A stretch of DNA of 64,000 nucleotides from the NCBI GenBank assembly GCA_026214975.1, contig CM047808.1, forward strand, positions 2,470,073-2,534,072, written 5' to 3'. Within the stretch, counting starts at the first letter, position 1, and each line of letters opens with the position of its first letter. This stretch comes from Gentiana macrophylla. Its lineage: Eukaryota; Streptophyta; Magnoliopsida; Gentianales; Gentianaceae. Below, piece by piece: positions 46,753 to 57,039 of this stretch. The notes beneath the pieces are model-generated. The model saw only the letters and a list, made by a program, of their open reading frames with translations. It searched no databases and was not told the DNA's origin. A program made the translations under genes and the position numbers.

Positions 46753-48190
46753 CCTTAAACTGTGTCGAGCTAACGACATTAACCAATAGCGCCACTAGGA
46801 GGCATCCTAGATATCTTTTTTTATATTAGTACTTTCATTTGACTATACTCTGTTTTGCATTTTGGATGTATTGACTGTTTTATCTTTTGATATTACTCGA
46901 TGTTGCTATATCTTTTCACTTTGGTATGATTCCCCATTTTCCCCGAGATTTTTCCGTGTTTGTCGAGTAGTGCAGGTATATTTTTAGCGGTTTTGTCGGG
47001 CTACATCGTATGGTTATGAGTTCGAATTGTCACTACGTAGGCTCCGGCCTGACCATCAATTCGAGTATCGATTGAAATCAGCTAAGTCCTTTATCTTTTC
47101 TTTCATTCTGCACAACATGAGGACATGTTGATCTTTAAGTGTGGGGGAGGGGAATGATTTGAAATGTATCTATACATTTGCTTAATTCGTTATGTTTCTA
47201 TGCAAAATGAGCTAGGATTTTCAAAAAAAAAATCGATATTTTTGTTTTTGTTTTGTCCTGAGTAGGCAATTCAATGCGATGTTCGTTATTTTTATAGTCA
47301 TCCAAGCTATATATCATAAGTTTGATAAGTTAGTTGTTTCACCTGAGATCTATTTTTCACTAGCCATAGTGAACGATGAGCTAATTTATAAAGTTATACC
47401 CCTTTTTGGACGAGTGATTTCTGATTTTCTTATAAGTCATGTGCTTAGTGCTACGTATATATCTTGAGATTTATGATAGTTTGTATTTAGATCCGAAGTA
47501 TGATATACTGTGAATATCTAAGGTTTGAATGTGATAAGTAACACGTAACTTGTTGTCAAATGAAAATTTTGAGTAAATATATGAATAAATTGGGTGTGTC
47601 GAAAGCTAGTCAATGATTTGAGTGTGATAGGGTATACCACGTATGTCCTATACCACTATGATGACTAAAAGCTCACGACGATCGATGTAAAAAGCGCCTT
47701 ATGATTGGAGTAAGGTAGGGTATATCTCGAATATCCTATTCTGCTATGACAGGGCAATAGCTCATTCTGATGTGCGTTTGAAAGTGAATTGTTAAACCAA
47801 CTAATGAATTGTTATGAAATAAATAAAAGACTGAGTTATCGTCTATCTTATCCCCAGTAGAAACTAATAGATATGCTGTAGGGATTATCCTCTGAGTATT
47901 TCAGAAAGGCCCTAGATATATTCTATCATCCTTTTCGGGATATTTTACGTTTGTAGGGTACGTCTTATGAGTGTATTTATTGCTAGTCTACGAGGGGGTA
48001 TTAGCTAGTTTTGCTTTGAGTTTCTCAAGTGTGGATTTAGTGGAATTTTTCTATGGATTTGCACACACACAGTGGTGAACTTCTGATTTATTGGATCTAT
48101 GCAATATTGTCTGAGATGTCTGTTTTCGTTTCGAGCCTTGATTTTCGTTTTGTTTTGCTCGGGACGAGCAAAAGCTAAGTGTGGGGGAGT
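46753..48190 (+). other. G2 3' untranslated region with two purine tracts
   Basis: No env-like ORF. GAGGACATGTTGATC with TTTAAGTGTGGGGGAGGGG lies at 47118-47152. The terminal polypurine tract TAAGTGTGGGGGAGT, preceded by CGGGACGAGCAAA, lies at 48161-48190. Confidence 0.8.
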
Positions 48191-49740
48191 TGTTAAGGGT
48201 GATTTTATACGGTTTATATTGATATATTTTATGATAATTTCCCTCATATTCGTATAATTTGCATAAGAAATGAGTGTTTAATGGAATTATTGAGTAAATG
48301 ATATTTTAAATGAGTTATTCGCAAAATAGGTTAATTTTGGTGTTTTAATTGTGATTTTATGATTATTTGGATGATATTACATTTTGCGATGTTTTAATGT
48401 GTTATAGGTACGTGTTTGATGCTCAAATGATGATCAAAAAGAGATAAGAGTCGAATTACATTGATGATAGAAGGGATAATGATGATTTACATTGATGAAA
48501 AAGGATAGAGATGAAGAAATCAAGATTAAGTCGATTCTGGACTGGCGTCCAGAAGTTTGAACTGGCGTCCAGAATGGACGAGCGTTTGAAGATATGGACG
48601 AGCATCCAGGAGGAAAAATTTGATTCAGAGAGTTTGGACGCTGAGTAGACGGGCGTCTGAAGCAAGTCCAGAACTGAGCGAACGAGCGTCCGGAAGGAGT
48701 GGACGAGCGTCCAGCGGCCGACTTGCTGAAACCGACTTTAAATTCTATATATAGCCGCATTTTTTTCCACATTGAGGAGACCAATTACTCAATACTCAAA
48801 ACCCTAATCCTAGGGGCGGCTTAGGCTGCGTTTTTACTCTGTTTTTCTTCAGTTTATGCACTCAAAATTCTAGGCTAGTTTAGATAGTTTTTATGCACTT
48901 TTATTCATCAATTCCAAGTTTCAAGAGGATGCTTAGAGGCTAAAGCCTTTTGAACGAGCGTTGTGAAGCCGTCCGATTCAACAATTCAGTTCCGTTCTTG
49001 ATTATTTTGTGAGTTTTTAATATAAGTTGTTTCCTTTATCATGTTTATTATTGTTTATGCAATTTCATATCGAAAGATCGTTGCTTTGTTGATTGTTTTA
49101 TTTGATGAGAATCATCTAAACGTTAGATCACCATGATAAGGAATAGATCTTTGATCTAAGTAACGAAAGTTATTAGGTTAGATTTCTAGATTAGAAACGT
49201 TAAAGTTCACATCTTTGGTTAGAAGAAGCGTTAATCTTAGATCGAAAGATAGAGATTAATAGATGGACTATCTAAGAAATTAGGGTTCGTACTTTAGATG
49301 AGATGAATCACAACTTGGTTAGAAATCATGAAATAATCTGAATTGGAATTGAATGTTGATAGGATAGGTGGATCAATTGCTCGTTTGTCCGTTATAACTT
49401 GATCAAATCCCTTGAACTAGAATTGTTTAGCTTAGTTAATCTTTATTGCATATTAGGTTTAGATTTAGTTTAATCGGTTTGAAATTCATCTTTTCCTGGC
49501 TTTAGATCTTATCTTCTGTCCAGTTTTCCTTATTGTTAACTTTCGTTTTAGTTATTCCCTGTTTAGTTTATTTGCTGTTTAGTTTTAGTAATCGTGACAT
49601 AGGTTAGTTAGAACAAAAACTAGGACCACCAACCGTTAGTTCCCCGTAAGATCGACCCGGTATTAGTCACTGTACTACGATCCCTGCACTTGGGGAATAC
49701 CGGATTATAAATTTATTACTTGTTAATAAAATCCGTGACA
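48191..49740 (+). repeat. G2 3' LTR
   Basis: 1550 bp, nearly identical to 25181-26709 but with an extra TGGACG-AG-CGTCCA unit (48700-48713). Confidence 0.93.
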
Positions 49741-50243
49741 ACCTTGATAGATGTTAAGAGAGGGGAAATCATACTATGAGTCGGGAAAGAGAGTGTGTCC
49801 ATTAATGTGTATAATGCAGTGAAACATCCTGAGGATGAAAATGGTGATTGTTTTTCTGTTGATGCTATATATCCTTGTATTTTGGAGCACACTAACCTGC
49901 AGGGATACAAAGAACCGATGGAGGAATGCTTGATGAAGTCAAGCACCGCTGAAGATGATGATCCGAGAATGAGAATTCAGGTATATCATTTGGAGTCGAG
50001 TGCCTATGTCGACGCGGAATGGAACAAGAAGTTAGAGCTCGGTTTGACTGGCAAGCTACCAAAGCCGTCAATCGAGGAACCACCGACTGATCTTGAGTTG
50101 AAGCCACTTCCTGAGCATTTAAAGTACGTATTTTTAGAACCTGATAAATTACTTCTCTTATTATTTCGTCTTCACTAACCGTTTTGCAGGAAGCCAAGTT
50201 GATTCACGTTCTAAAGAAACACAAAAAGGCCTTCGGATGAAAG
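49741..50243 (+). pseudogene. G1 protease, right part, and linker
   Basis: Continues the frame cut at 25180: LIDVKRG..., then an open linker with CILEHTNLQGYKEPMEECL and LKPLPEHLKYVFLE, shared in part with the G2 linker. A frameshift follows at about 50140, and a TGA at 50238 falls where the related G2 sequence has a Trp codon (AFGW). Confidence 0.85.
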
Positions 50244-52085
50244 ATGGTTGATATCAAGGGGATTAGTGCTGATATCTGCAAGCACAAAATAATCCTTGAA
50301 GAGGGTGCCAAGCCGGTCCGGCAGTTTCAGAGACGGCTGAACCCGCATTTGCAAGAAGTGGTGAAGAAAGACGTGGTGAAGATGCTAAAACTAGGAATAA
50401 TCTACGCGATATCCGATAGTGAGTGGGTGAGCCCCACGCAAGTTGTGCCCAAGAAAGGAGGCATCACTGTTGAGCTGAATGATAAAGGTGAGCCCATTCC
50501 TACTCCCTTAGTTACTGGTCATAGGGTGTGTATTGATTTTCGCATGCTTAATGATAAAACTAGGAAAGATCACTGCCCCCTCCCTTTTATTGATCAAATG
50601 CTAGAGCGTCTAAGTGGTCATGCGTTTTTCTGCTTTTTAGATGGTTTTAGTGGATACTATCAGATCCACATTGATATACATGACCAGGATAAGACTACCT
50701 TCACGTGTCCTTATGGCACATTCGCATTCAAAAGAATTTTGTTCGGGTTGTGTAATGCACCCGCGACATTCCAGCGATGCATGGTTGCCATTTTTGCTGA
50801 TATGATAGAACGGTTTATGGAAGTCTTTATGGATGACTTCAGTGTTTTTGGTGACACTTTTGAGGAGTGTTTGTCTAACATTGACAAGGTGCTTGAGCGT
50901 TGTGAAGAGACAAACCTAGTTCTAAATTGGGAGAAGTGTCATTTCATGGTCAGTGAGGGAATTGTGTTAGGCCATAAAGTGTCGGGGAAGGGAATAGAGG
51001 TTGATAGAGCTAAGATAGAGGCAATAGCTAAGCTCCATATGCCCATAAATCTGAAGACCCTGAGATCATTCTTGGGTCATGCAGGTTTTTATCATAGGTT
51101 CATCCCGGGGTTTTCCCAAATTGCTAGGCCTCTTACCCTTCAATTGATGAAGGGAGCTCCCGGTGTTTTTGATGCAGCATGTTTAGATGCCTTCAGAACA
51201 CTCAAGAAACTTCTTACTTCGGCTCCTATCTTAGAGGCACCTGATTGGTCCAAGGAGTTTGAAGTCATGTGCGATGCGAGTGACTATGCTGTAGGAGCTA
51301 TCCTAGGTCAGAAAGTCGATAAGCTGTTTCGACCTATCTACTATGCGAGTCATACCCTGAATCCGGCTCAACAAAAGTATGCTACAACTGAGAAGGAACT
51401 TCTAACCATCGTTTTTGCTTTCGATAAGTTCCGGTCGTACTTAGTTGGGTCGAAAGTCATAGTTCATACAGACCATGCTGCGTTGCAATATATGTTTGCT
51501 AAGAAGGACGCAAAACCATGCTTGTTGAGGTGGATCTTGCTCCTTCAAGAATTCGACTTAGAGATTAAGAATAGAAAGGGGTGTGAGATTGTGGTAGCAG
51601 ACCACCTGAGTAGGATGGAACCGGGTGAGGAGAGATGCCTTACTAAGGTTGAGATAGATGACCGCTTTCGGGATGAGCAGTTGTTCGTAGTGGATGCGAT
51701 GCTCCTGGTTAAGCGAGGGAATTTTATGCAGAGAGGGAAGAAAAGGAACCCGTGGTATGCACCATTTGTCAACTATCATGAGTGTGGGTTCATATATCCC
51801 GAGTTTGATGAGAACCAGAAAAAGAAATTCTATAGTGAGGTGAACCGTTATATGTGGGAGGACCCCTTACTTTTTAGGTTATGCGCGGATGAGATTCTCA
51901 GGAGATGTGTCGATGATGGAGATATAGTGAGTATTCTCTCATTCTGCCATGATAAAGAGGCCGGTGGTCACTTCTCGGGCGAGAGAACAGCGTTGAAGGT
52001 GTTACAAAGTGGGTTCTATTGGCCTACTATCTTCAAAGATGCACATGCGTATGTAAAGATGTGTGATGCATGTCAACGCTCATGA
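50244..52085 (+). pseudogene. G1 reverse transcriptase, RNase H and integrase zinc region
   Basis: A 613-codon open stretch. [58 protein letters not shown] and the catalytic [12 protein letters not shown] (about 50815-50850). Thumb and RNase H follow: [35 protein letters not shown] and [14 protein letters not shown], ending ADHLSRME. The integrase HHCC zinc region closes the frame: [16 protein letters not shown] with [11 protein letters not shown] and CDACQ. The stop at 52083 precedes the rest of integrase. All RT and RNase H catalytic acids that I can place are intact, so this was lost recently. Confidence 0.92.
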
Positions 52086-52830
52086 AGAATCACCAAGAGG
52101 AATGAGATGCCTCAGAAACCAATTATAGTATATGAGGTCTTTGATATATGGGGCATCGATTTCATGGGACCTTATCCATCTTCGTTCGGGAATAAGTACA
52201 TTCTTGTTGCCTGTGATTACGTTTCGAAGTGGTTAGAGGCAATCGCTTAGCCTACTAATGACAAACATGTAGTCATTAGGTTCCTTAAGAAACATATTAT
52301 GTCCCGGTTTGGAGTACCTCGAGCGATAATCAGTGACAATGGCAGTCACTTTGCAAATAGAGAGTTTGATAAGCTGCTAGTGAAGTATAGGGTGACTCAC
52401 AAGTTAGGCACCGCCTATCATCCCCAAACTAGCGGACAGGTTGAGGTAACCAATAGAGGGATTAAGAGAATCTTGGAGAAGACCGTCAATTCAAATCTGA
52501 AGGATTGGTCTAAGAAGTTAGATGATGCGCTTTGGGCACACCGAACTGCGTTCAAGACACCCATAGGCATGTCCCCTACATGATTGTCTTTGGCAAGGCG
52601 TGCCATCTTCCCGTAGAGGTAGAACATAAGGCCTATTGGGCGATTAAGAATCTAAATATGGATGATGCGTTAATCGGTGAGAGAAGGATGGCCCAGTTAA
52701 CCGAGCTAGATGAGTTTCTCCTGCAAGCTTATGATTGTTCGGCGAAGTATAAGGAGAAGACCAAGATGCTTCACGACAAGTTGATTAATACTCTCCTTCA
52801 CTTATTTCAAGGAAAGCTTGATTAATACTA
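52086..52830 (+). pseudogene. G1 integrase core
   Basis: Integrase continues after the 52083 stop: [13 protein letters not shown] (Asp), a TAG at 52248, [11 protein letters not shown] (Asp), [18 protein letters not shown] (Glu), then a one-base frameshift near 52577 before [18 protein letters not shown]. Homology ends in LHLFQGKL at about 52820, where a deletion joins integrase directly to the middle of the 3' LTR. Confidence 0.88.
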
Positions 52831-52835
52831 TCCTT

Positions 52836-53616
52836 CATTGTTCTTAGTTTAATTTCAATTCTTAATTCCTTTGTTAGCATAATTATGAGTAGCTAATTAG
52901 TTGTGTAGCCGAATTATGTGAAAGCAAGTGAAAACTCTAAGGGGGATGAGATAGGGAGTTGTGTAGTGCATAAGATCATGTTTAAACGATTAATCCATGT
53001 CCTAAAACTTATTATCACAACTTTGAATTAGATTGATCACCTAGTTCACTGTCACACACATCGAACTTATAGATGTATTTTGCGGTGAGATGTGGGAAAA
53101 GGGGTTTTGGGATCGTTGCGTAGATTCGGTCTAGTTGTTAGGACCGTTTCCAATACAGAGGTTTGTCATTGTTGTTCGAGCAACTCTAGACCTTAATCAT
53201 GTTAGGATAATCGGTTTTCTAAAGGGAGAGTCGGTTAACTTCACATAGGGTGATTAGATTGAGTTGTTCAGTCTAATCACTAGAATTAGGAGTTGGCATC
53301 CGTGGATGTCATAAAACTATTTTGGATAGGTAGGACAGTTAAGACACGCTCCCTGTTAAGTCCTTCCTAAGGGGTAAAAGTAACCCGTGGGATCATAGTT
53401 CGGTTATACCCGTTAATCCCTAGTTAAACACCGTTCGTATAATTGTTTATTTCTATACTAGTATAAGACCTTTCCACCTTTGATTGGCCTGAACCAAGTT
53501 ACACGTCAGCTTTGGTACTTAGACTTACTCCTCGTGGATTCGACCTTGTGACCACTATATTCCCGTTGGCCCGATACCCTGTCGGTGAAAGTTAGCGGTT
53601 AAGTATTTTGCTATCA
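52836..53616 (+). repeat. G1 3' LTR, 5'-truncated
   Basis: Matches 21150-21931 and ends GCTATCA before the AAAAA duplication. The first 0.93 kb or so (promoter, dyads) is missing. Confidence 0.9.
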
Positions 53617-53633
53617 AAAAACAACAATGAAAT

Positions 53634-53637
<4 letters not shown>

Positions 53638-53695
<58 letters not shown>
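53638..53695. repeat. TA microsatellite
   Basis: About 28 TA dinucleotides inside the right part of the hAT-like element. Confidence 0.95.
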
Positions 53696-53697
<2 letters not shown>

Positions 53698-53879
53698 TTG
53701 GGTTGGTTAATTTGGATTGGATTGGGTGTAATTAAAATTATCCGAAACCAACCCAATTCAATTCGGTTTGGTTCCAAACCAAACCAATTCATTTGGTTTG
53801 TTATTGGTTTGGTTAATTCGGATTGGTTTGGATCGGTTTACGGTTTGAATTGGTTTACAGGTTATTTTGCTCAGCCTTA

Positions 53880-54330
53880 CCTTATTGATAGAAAGTCTGT
53901 TGATGGTCATTGCATGTACCTAGGAGGATCCCTTATTGCTTGGTCATCCAAGAAACAACAAGTAGTTTCAAGATCCTCAACAGAATCTGAGTACAGATCC
54001 CTTGCACATGCTACTGCTGATGTTATGTGGTTGAAGACCTTGATGTCTGAACTTGGTGTTTTGTCCAAACAAGTTCCTGTTTTGTACTGTGACAATACAG
54101 GTGCAAACTCTCTGGCTTATAATCCGGTATTCCATGCATGAACTAAACACATTGAAATAAATGCACATATTGTTAGGAGTCAAGTTCTCAAAGGAGATGT
54201 TAAAGTGGAGTACATTGCATCTACAGATCAGCCAGCTGATATTTTGACCAAAGCTTTGCCCAAGTCCAAGTTTCAAGTTTTTAAGTCCAAAATCAATGTG
54301 GGAATCTCCCTATTTCGTTTGAGGGGGGCT
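53880..54330 (+). pseudogene. Copia-B RNase H, continuation
   Basis: Picks up the copia-B frame after the 34.2-kb insertion: LIDRKSVDGHCMYLGGSLI, AWSSKKQQVVSRSSTESEYR, VLYCDNTGANSLAYNP, then a TGA, HIEINAHIVRSQVL and ILTKALPKSKF. These are the standard C-terminal RNase H motifs of Ty1/copia. The acidic D/E residues are present; the TGA at 54139 breaks the frame. Confidence 0.92.
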
Positions 54331-54333
54331 GTT
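54317..54333 (+). other. Copia-B polypurine tract
   Basis: GTTTGAGGGGGGCTGTT directly before the 3' LTR. Confidence 0.85.
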
Positions 54334-54514
54334 TGAGTATTGTGGTGTGACTATTCTACCCCTGAGTTAGTTTGTTAGATTCTGCAGTACTGTACTAACC
54401 TATCATAGTGTTACATGTGTCAAGGTTGTTAAATCTTCTGTATAAGGTTGATATTCCATCCATTATACTGATTATGCTGGAATGAACAAATATTTCCTAC
54501 TTTGTTAGTTTCTA
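54334..54514 (+). repeat. Copia-B 3' LTR
   Basis: 181 bp, matching 15379-15560. Confidence 0.92.
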
Positions 54515-54651
54515 TCTTTTAGATATATAATTTATCTTCCACTCAACAAAAAAAAAGATATATAATTTATCACTTTTAATTTCAATTAATCAGGGTTTGA
54601 GTTTTTTATTCATTTGTTGTATGTTGTAAACGTATTCATGCGATCATTTCA

Positions 54652-54720
54652 ATGGTTATTCCTCCTGCAAGAGCTCGAGTGGACTATGATAACATAATTA
54701 AGTTCCTTTTGATCGGTGAC
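54652..54720 (+). pseudogene. First-exon relic of a RabE/Rab8-like GTPase
   Basis: The ATG at 54652 opens MVIPPARARVDYDNIIKFLL followed by IGD. Plant RabE (Rab8-type) proteins start [20 protein letters not shown] then IGDSG, and their first intron lies near this point. The sequence then runs into non-coding, intron-like DNA (TTTGTTTCAG at 54756-54765). The rest of the P-loop (GVGKS) and all later exons are not visible in the next 600 bp. It is therefore a duplicated or deleted gene fragment. The functional family acts in post-Golgi vesicle traffic; this piece cannot. Confidence 0.6.
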
Positions 54721-54723
54721 AAC

Positions 54724-55210
54724 AGTTCGTTCTTCACTCATTTTCTATTTTATTATTTGTTTCAGGTTTTTTTTTAAGAAGATTTCATCTTGGTTTTAAG
54801 AATGCTTACAGTTTATGTAGAAACTCTTGCATGATGTGCTTGATTTGCAGGCTCAAATGAATTTTTCAGCGCAAGTAATTGGAATAATGATCGTTTTATT
54901 CTTGGTTCGGACTAAAATCATTGAAGTGAGCCGAATTTTTATTTGTTGGGATTCAATATTTGTGATCAATTTTGTTTTATCTTTCCTTTCTGTGTTATGC
55001 TGCTGCCTGCAGCTAATATGAAGTTACAGATATCTATGTTGTATATGCTGCAGTTTGTGTATTAATTGTTCAGAAAATTCTACTTATATGTTCATTGTTC
55101 AAGTTTTTCCTTTTCTGTTGCTCATCTTTCTGTAAGTTTGCAGTGGATGGTGGTATCATGCATGATGTTATTTGAGTTTGATAATCCTTTGGAATGGTTA
55201 CAATTTTCAC
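54724..55210 (+). other. Non-coding stretch after the Rab relic
   Basis: T-rich with GTTTGCAG- and TTTGCAGG-type acceptor-like sites, which fits intron sequence of the relic. No later Rab exon was found. Confidence 0.4.
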
Positions 55211-55218
55211 TAATAGTA

Positions 55219-55221
<3 letters not shown>

Positions 55222-55250
<29 letters not shown>
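55222..55250. repeat. Poly-T tract (SINE tail)
   Basis: About 29 T residues, the A tail of the minus-strand SINE. Confidence 0.9.
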
Positions 55251-55251
<1 letters not shown>

Positions 55252-55311
55252 CTTTTTCCGGATACGAAAGGTTCAACACATACACTAATTATGCCTCAGG
55301 CGGGGTGTTAA

Positions 55312-55537
55312 CAGGGGCGGACCCACGTGCCCCGGGGGGGGGCACGTGACCCCACTGAAAAAAAAAAAAAAAAAAATTTAGTATTAAAATTATGTAGTTT
55401 TGTTGTTAAAAAGTCATCATTTTATCGATAAAAATTGATGTTTTAGAATTTCGGTAATTTAATGGAATTTTTTGGATAGAAGATGTAGTTTTAGATCTCG
55501 GTGATTTACCTGGAGTTTATTCCTGATCCGCCAGGTG
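55312..55537. mobile_element. hAT MITE in the G3 edge
   Basis: An 8-bp target duplication GGTGTTAA (55304-55311 and 55538-55545), as expected for hAT, surrounds a 226-bp element starting CAGGGGCGGACC and ending GATCCGCCAGGTG (imperfect inverted ends sharing GGCGGAYC). It holds an A run at 55358-55376. No ORF. Confidence 0.88.
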
Positions 55538-55632
55538 GGTGTTAAGGGTGATTTTATACGTTTTATAAGGATATATTTTATGTCAATATTCCCCATATTC
55601 TTAGGATTTTCATAGAAATCGAAATTTATAAT

Positions 55633-57039
55633 CGATTAATTGAGTAAATAGTGTTTTAATAGGTTAAATTGCAAAACGAAGCGATTTATGTGTTTAAATC
55701 ATGATTTTATATTATTTTAAGATTGTGTTACGCTTTGGTATGTTTTTCCTACATTGTAGATACACATTGTTGATGGAAAGGATGATTTTAAAGAGATGAA
55801 TTCGAGTGGAAAATCCCGAAATATACTCGTAAATGTCTGACGGGCTAATCAAAAAGGGTTTTTCGAAGAAGAGTCCTTAATGAAAGTTGTAGAGTTTTCC
55901 GAGAGCTTTTTTATGACATTCGGATCATAATTTTTGGAGGTCTACAACTCAAGATATGAATTTTAGAAGTTTTATTCCAATAAATATTCCATGCAGAGCA
56001 AATTCGATTCAGTCTTCAGGAAGCTGTTGCACGGGCGTTCAAGGTGGTAGACTGGCGTCCGGTAGCGAAGCAAACTGAGAGAGTTCGACTTGGCGCATAA
56101 CGCACGTTCGGCTCCGTCCAAGCACTTCAAACGAGCGTCCAGGCTTTCAGACTAGCGTCCAAGGCCGTATTCAGCAAAACCGACTTAGGTTACTGTAGCA
56201 GCCGACTTAGTTTTATTATAAATAGCAGCAGCCCCAAACCCTAATGACACACAATATTCTGCGGCAAAAACAGAGAAGAGTGACCATTCTTGAGGAGTCC
56301 AAGGCCGGTCACCCGAGCCTTGTGCTCGGGTGATCCGATTAATTGAGTAAATAGTGTTTTTAATAGGTTAAATTGCAAAACGTAGCGATTTATGTGTTTA
56401 AATCATGATTTTACATTATTTTAGGATTGTGTTACGCTTTGGTATGTTTTTCCTACATTGTAGATACACATTGTTGATGGAAAGAATGATTTTAAAGAGA
56501 TGAATTCGAGTGGAAAATCCCGAAATATACTCGTAATACGACGGGCTAATCAAAAAGGCATTTTCTGAAGAAGAGTCCTTAATGAAAGTTGTAGAGTTTT
56601 CCGAGAGCTTTTTTATGACATTCGGATCATAATTTTTGGAGGTCTACAACTCAAGATATGAATTTTAGAAGTTTTATTCCAATAAATATTCCACGCAGAG
56701 CAAATTCGATTCGATCTTGAGGAAGCTGCACGGGCAGGCGTTCAAGGTGGTAGATCAAGCGCCCAGGGAGCGAAGCATCACAGAGAGTTCAACTTGGCGC
56801 AAACGCACGTTCCAGCTCCGCCCAAGCACTTCGAACGAAGCGTCCAGGCTTTTGACTAGCGCCCAAGGCCGATTCAAAGAAACCGACTTAGGTTCTCAGA
56901 GCAAACCGACTTAGATTTATTATAAATAGCAGCAGCCCCAAACCCTAATGACACACAATATTCTGCGGCAAAAAACACGAGAGCAGCCTTCTTCGAGAGA
57001 GTTCAGGCGGTCACCCGAGCCTTGTGCTCGGGTGATCCG
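55633..57039 (+). repeat. Direct tandem duplication inside the G3 LTR
   Basis: Two units of about 703 bp, each with dyad-like GCGTYC words, a TATA box TTATAAATAG and a CACCCGAGC/GCTCGGGTG hairpin at the end. The units begin CGATTAATTGAG and differ by many small indels. Confidence 0.9.

Larger units (their letters stand above)
25181..49740 (+). mobile_element. G2: Athila-like Ty3/gypsy element
   Basis: The target duplication ACCTT (25176-25180 and 49741-49745) encloses LTRs of 1529 and 1550 bp, a primer site, gag, pol and a polypurine tract. Without the nested 13.4-kb derivative the length is about 11.2 kb, usual for Athila. The LTRs differ mainly by one 24-bp motif insertion and a few substitutions, so insertion was recent. 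Stops and frameshifts in gag and RT suggest it was defective or decayed quickly. Confidence 0.93.
20227..53616 (+). mobile_element. G1: Athila/Tat-like Ty3/gypsy element
   Basis: The target duplication AAAAA (20222-20226 and 53617-53621) encloses a 5' LTR, a tRNA-Asp-type primer site, gag, protease, RT, RNase H, integrase and a truncated 3' LTR. It is split at 25181-49740 by G2 inside the protease-RT spacer. Net length is about 8.8 kb. A deletion removed the integrase C-terminus, the 3' untranslated region and about the first 0.93 kb of the 3' LTR. The lineage call rests on the FMDD-type RT, the primer site and the absence of a chromodomain. Confidence 0.9.
19669..53879. mobile_element. hAT-like non-autonomous element, split by G1
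   Basis: The outer ends are TAGGGCTGAGC (19669-19679) and GCTCAGCCTTA (53869-53879), an 11-bp terminal inverted repeat with one mismatch that fits the hAT end style. Both ends continue into long GGTTTGG/GGATTGG-rich sequence. Without the G1 insertion it is about 0.8 kb, non-coding, with an A run at 19930-19959 and a TA tract on the right. The 8-bp duplication expected for hAT is not recognisable, so the superfamily call is tentative. It lies inside copia-B between the RT and RNase H domains. Confidence 0.6.
15379..54514 (+). mobile_element. Copia-B, outermost element of the nest
   Basis: Ty1/copia element split by a 34.2-kb nested block at 19669-53879. Without that block it is about 4.9 kb, the usual size for the family. 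It has LTRs of 182 and 181 bp, a primer-binding site, a gag-pol with many stops, the RNase H end on the far side of the insertion, and a polypurine tract before the 3' LTR. The LTRs differ at roughly eight positions, so it is an old insertion. No target duplication could be matched. Confidence 0.9.

Noticed and set aside
46753..48190. Env-like ORF expected in some Athila elements.
   Set aside because: No frame longer than about 60 codons and no membrane or signal segments in this interval.
15374..54519. Target duplication for copia-B.
   Set aside because: The flanking pentamers (GTGCT and TCTTT) do not match; the element is old and the LTR end is uncertain by a few bases.
55070..55311. Coding ORFs on both strands with long Phe or Lys runs.
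   Set aside because: They are created by the poly-T/poly-A SINE tail.
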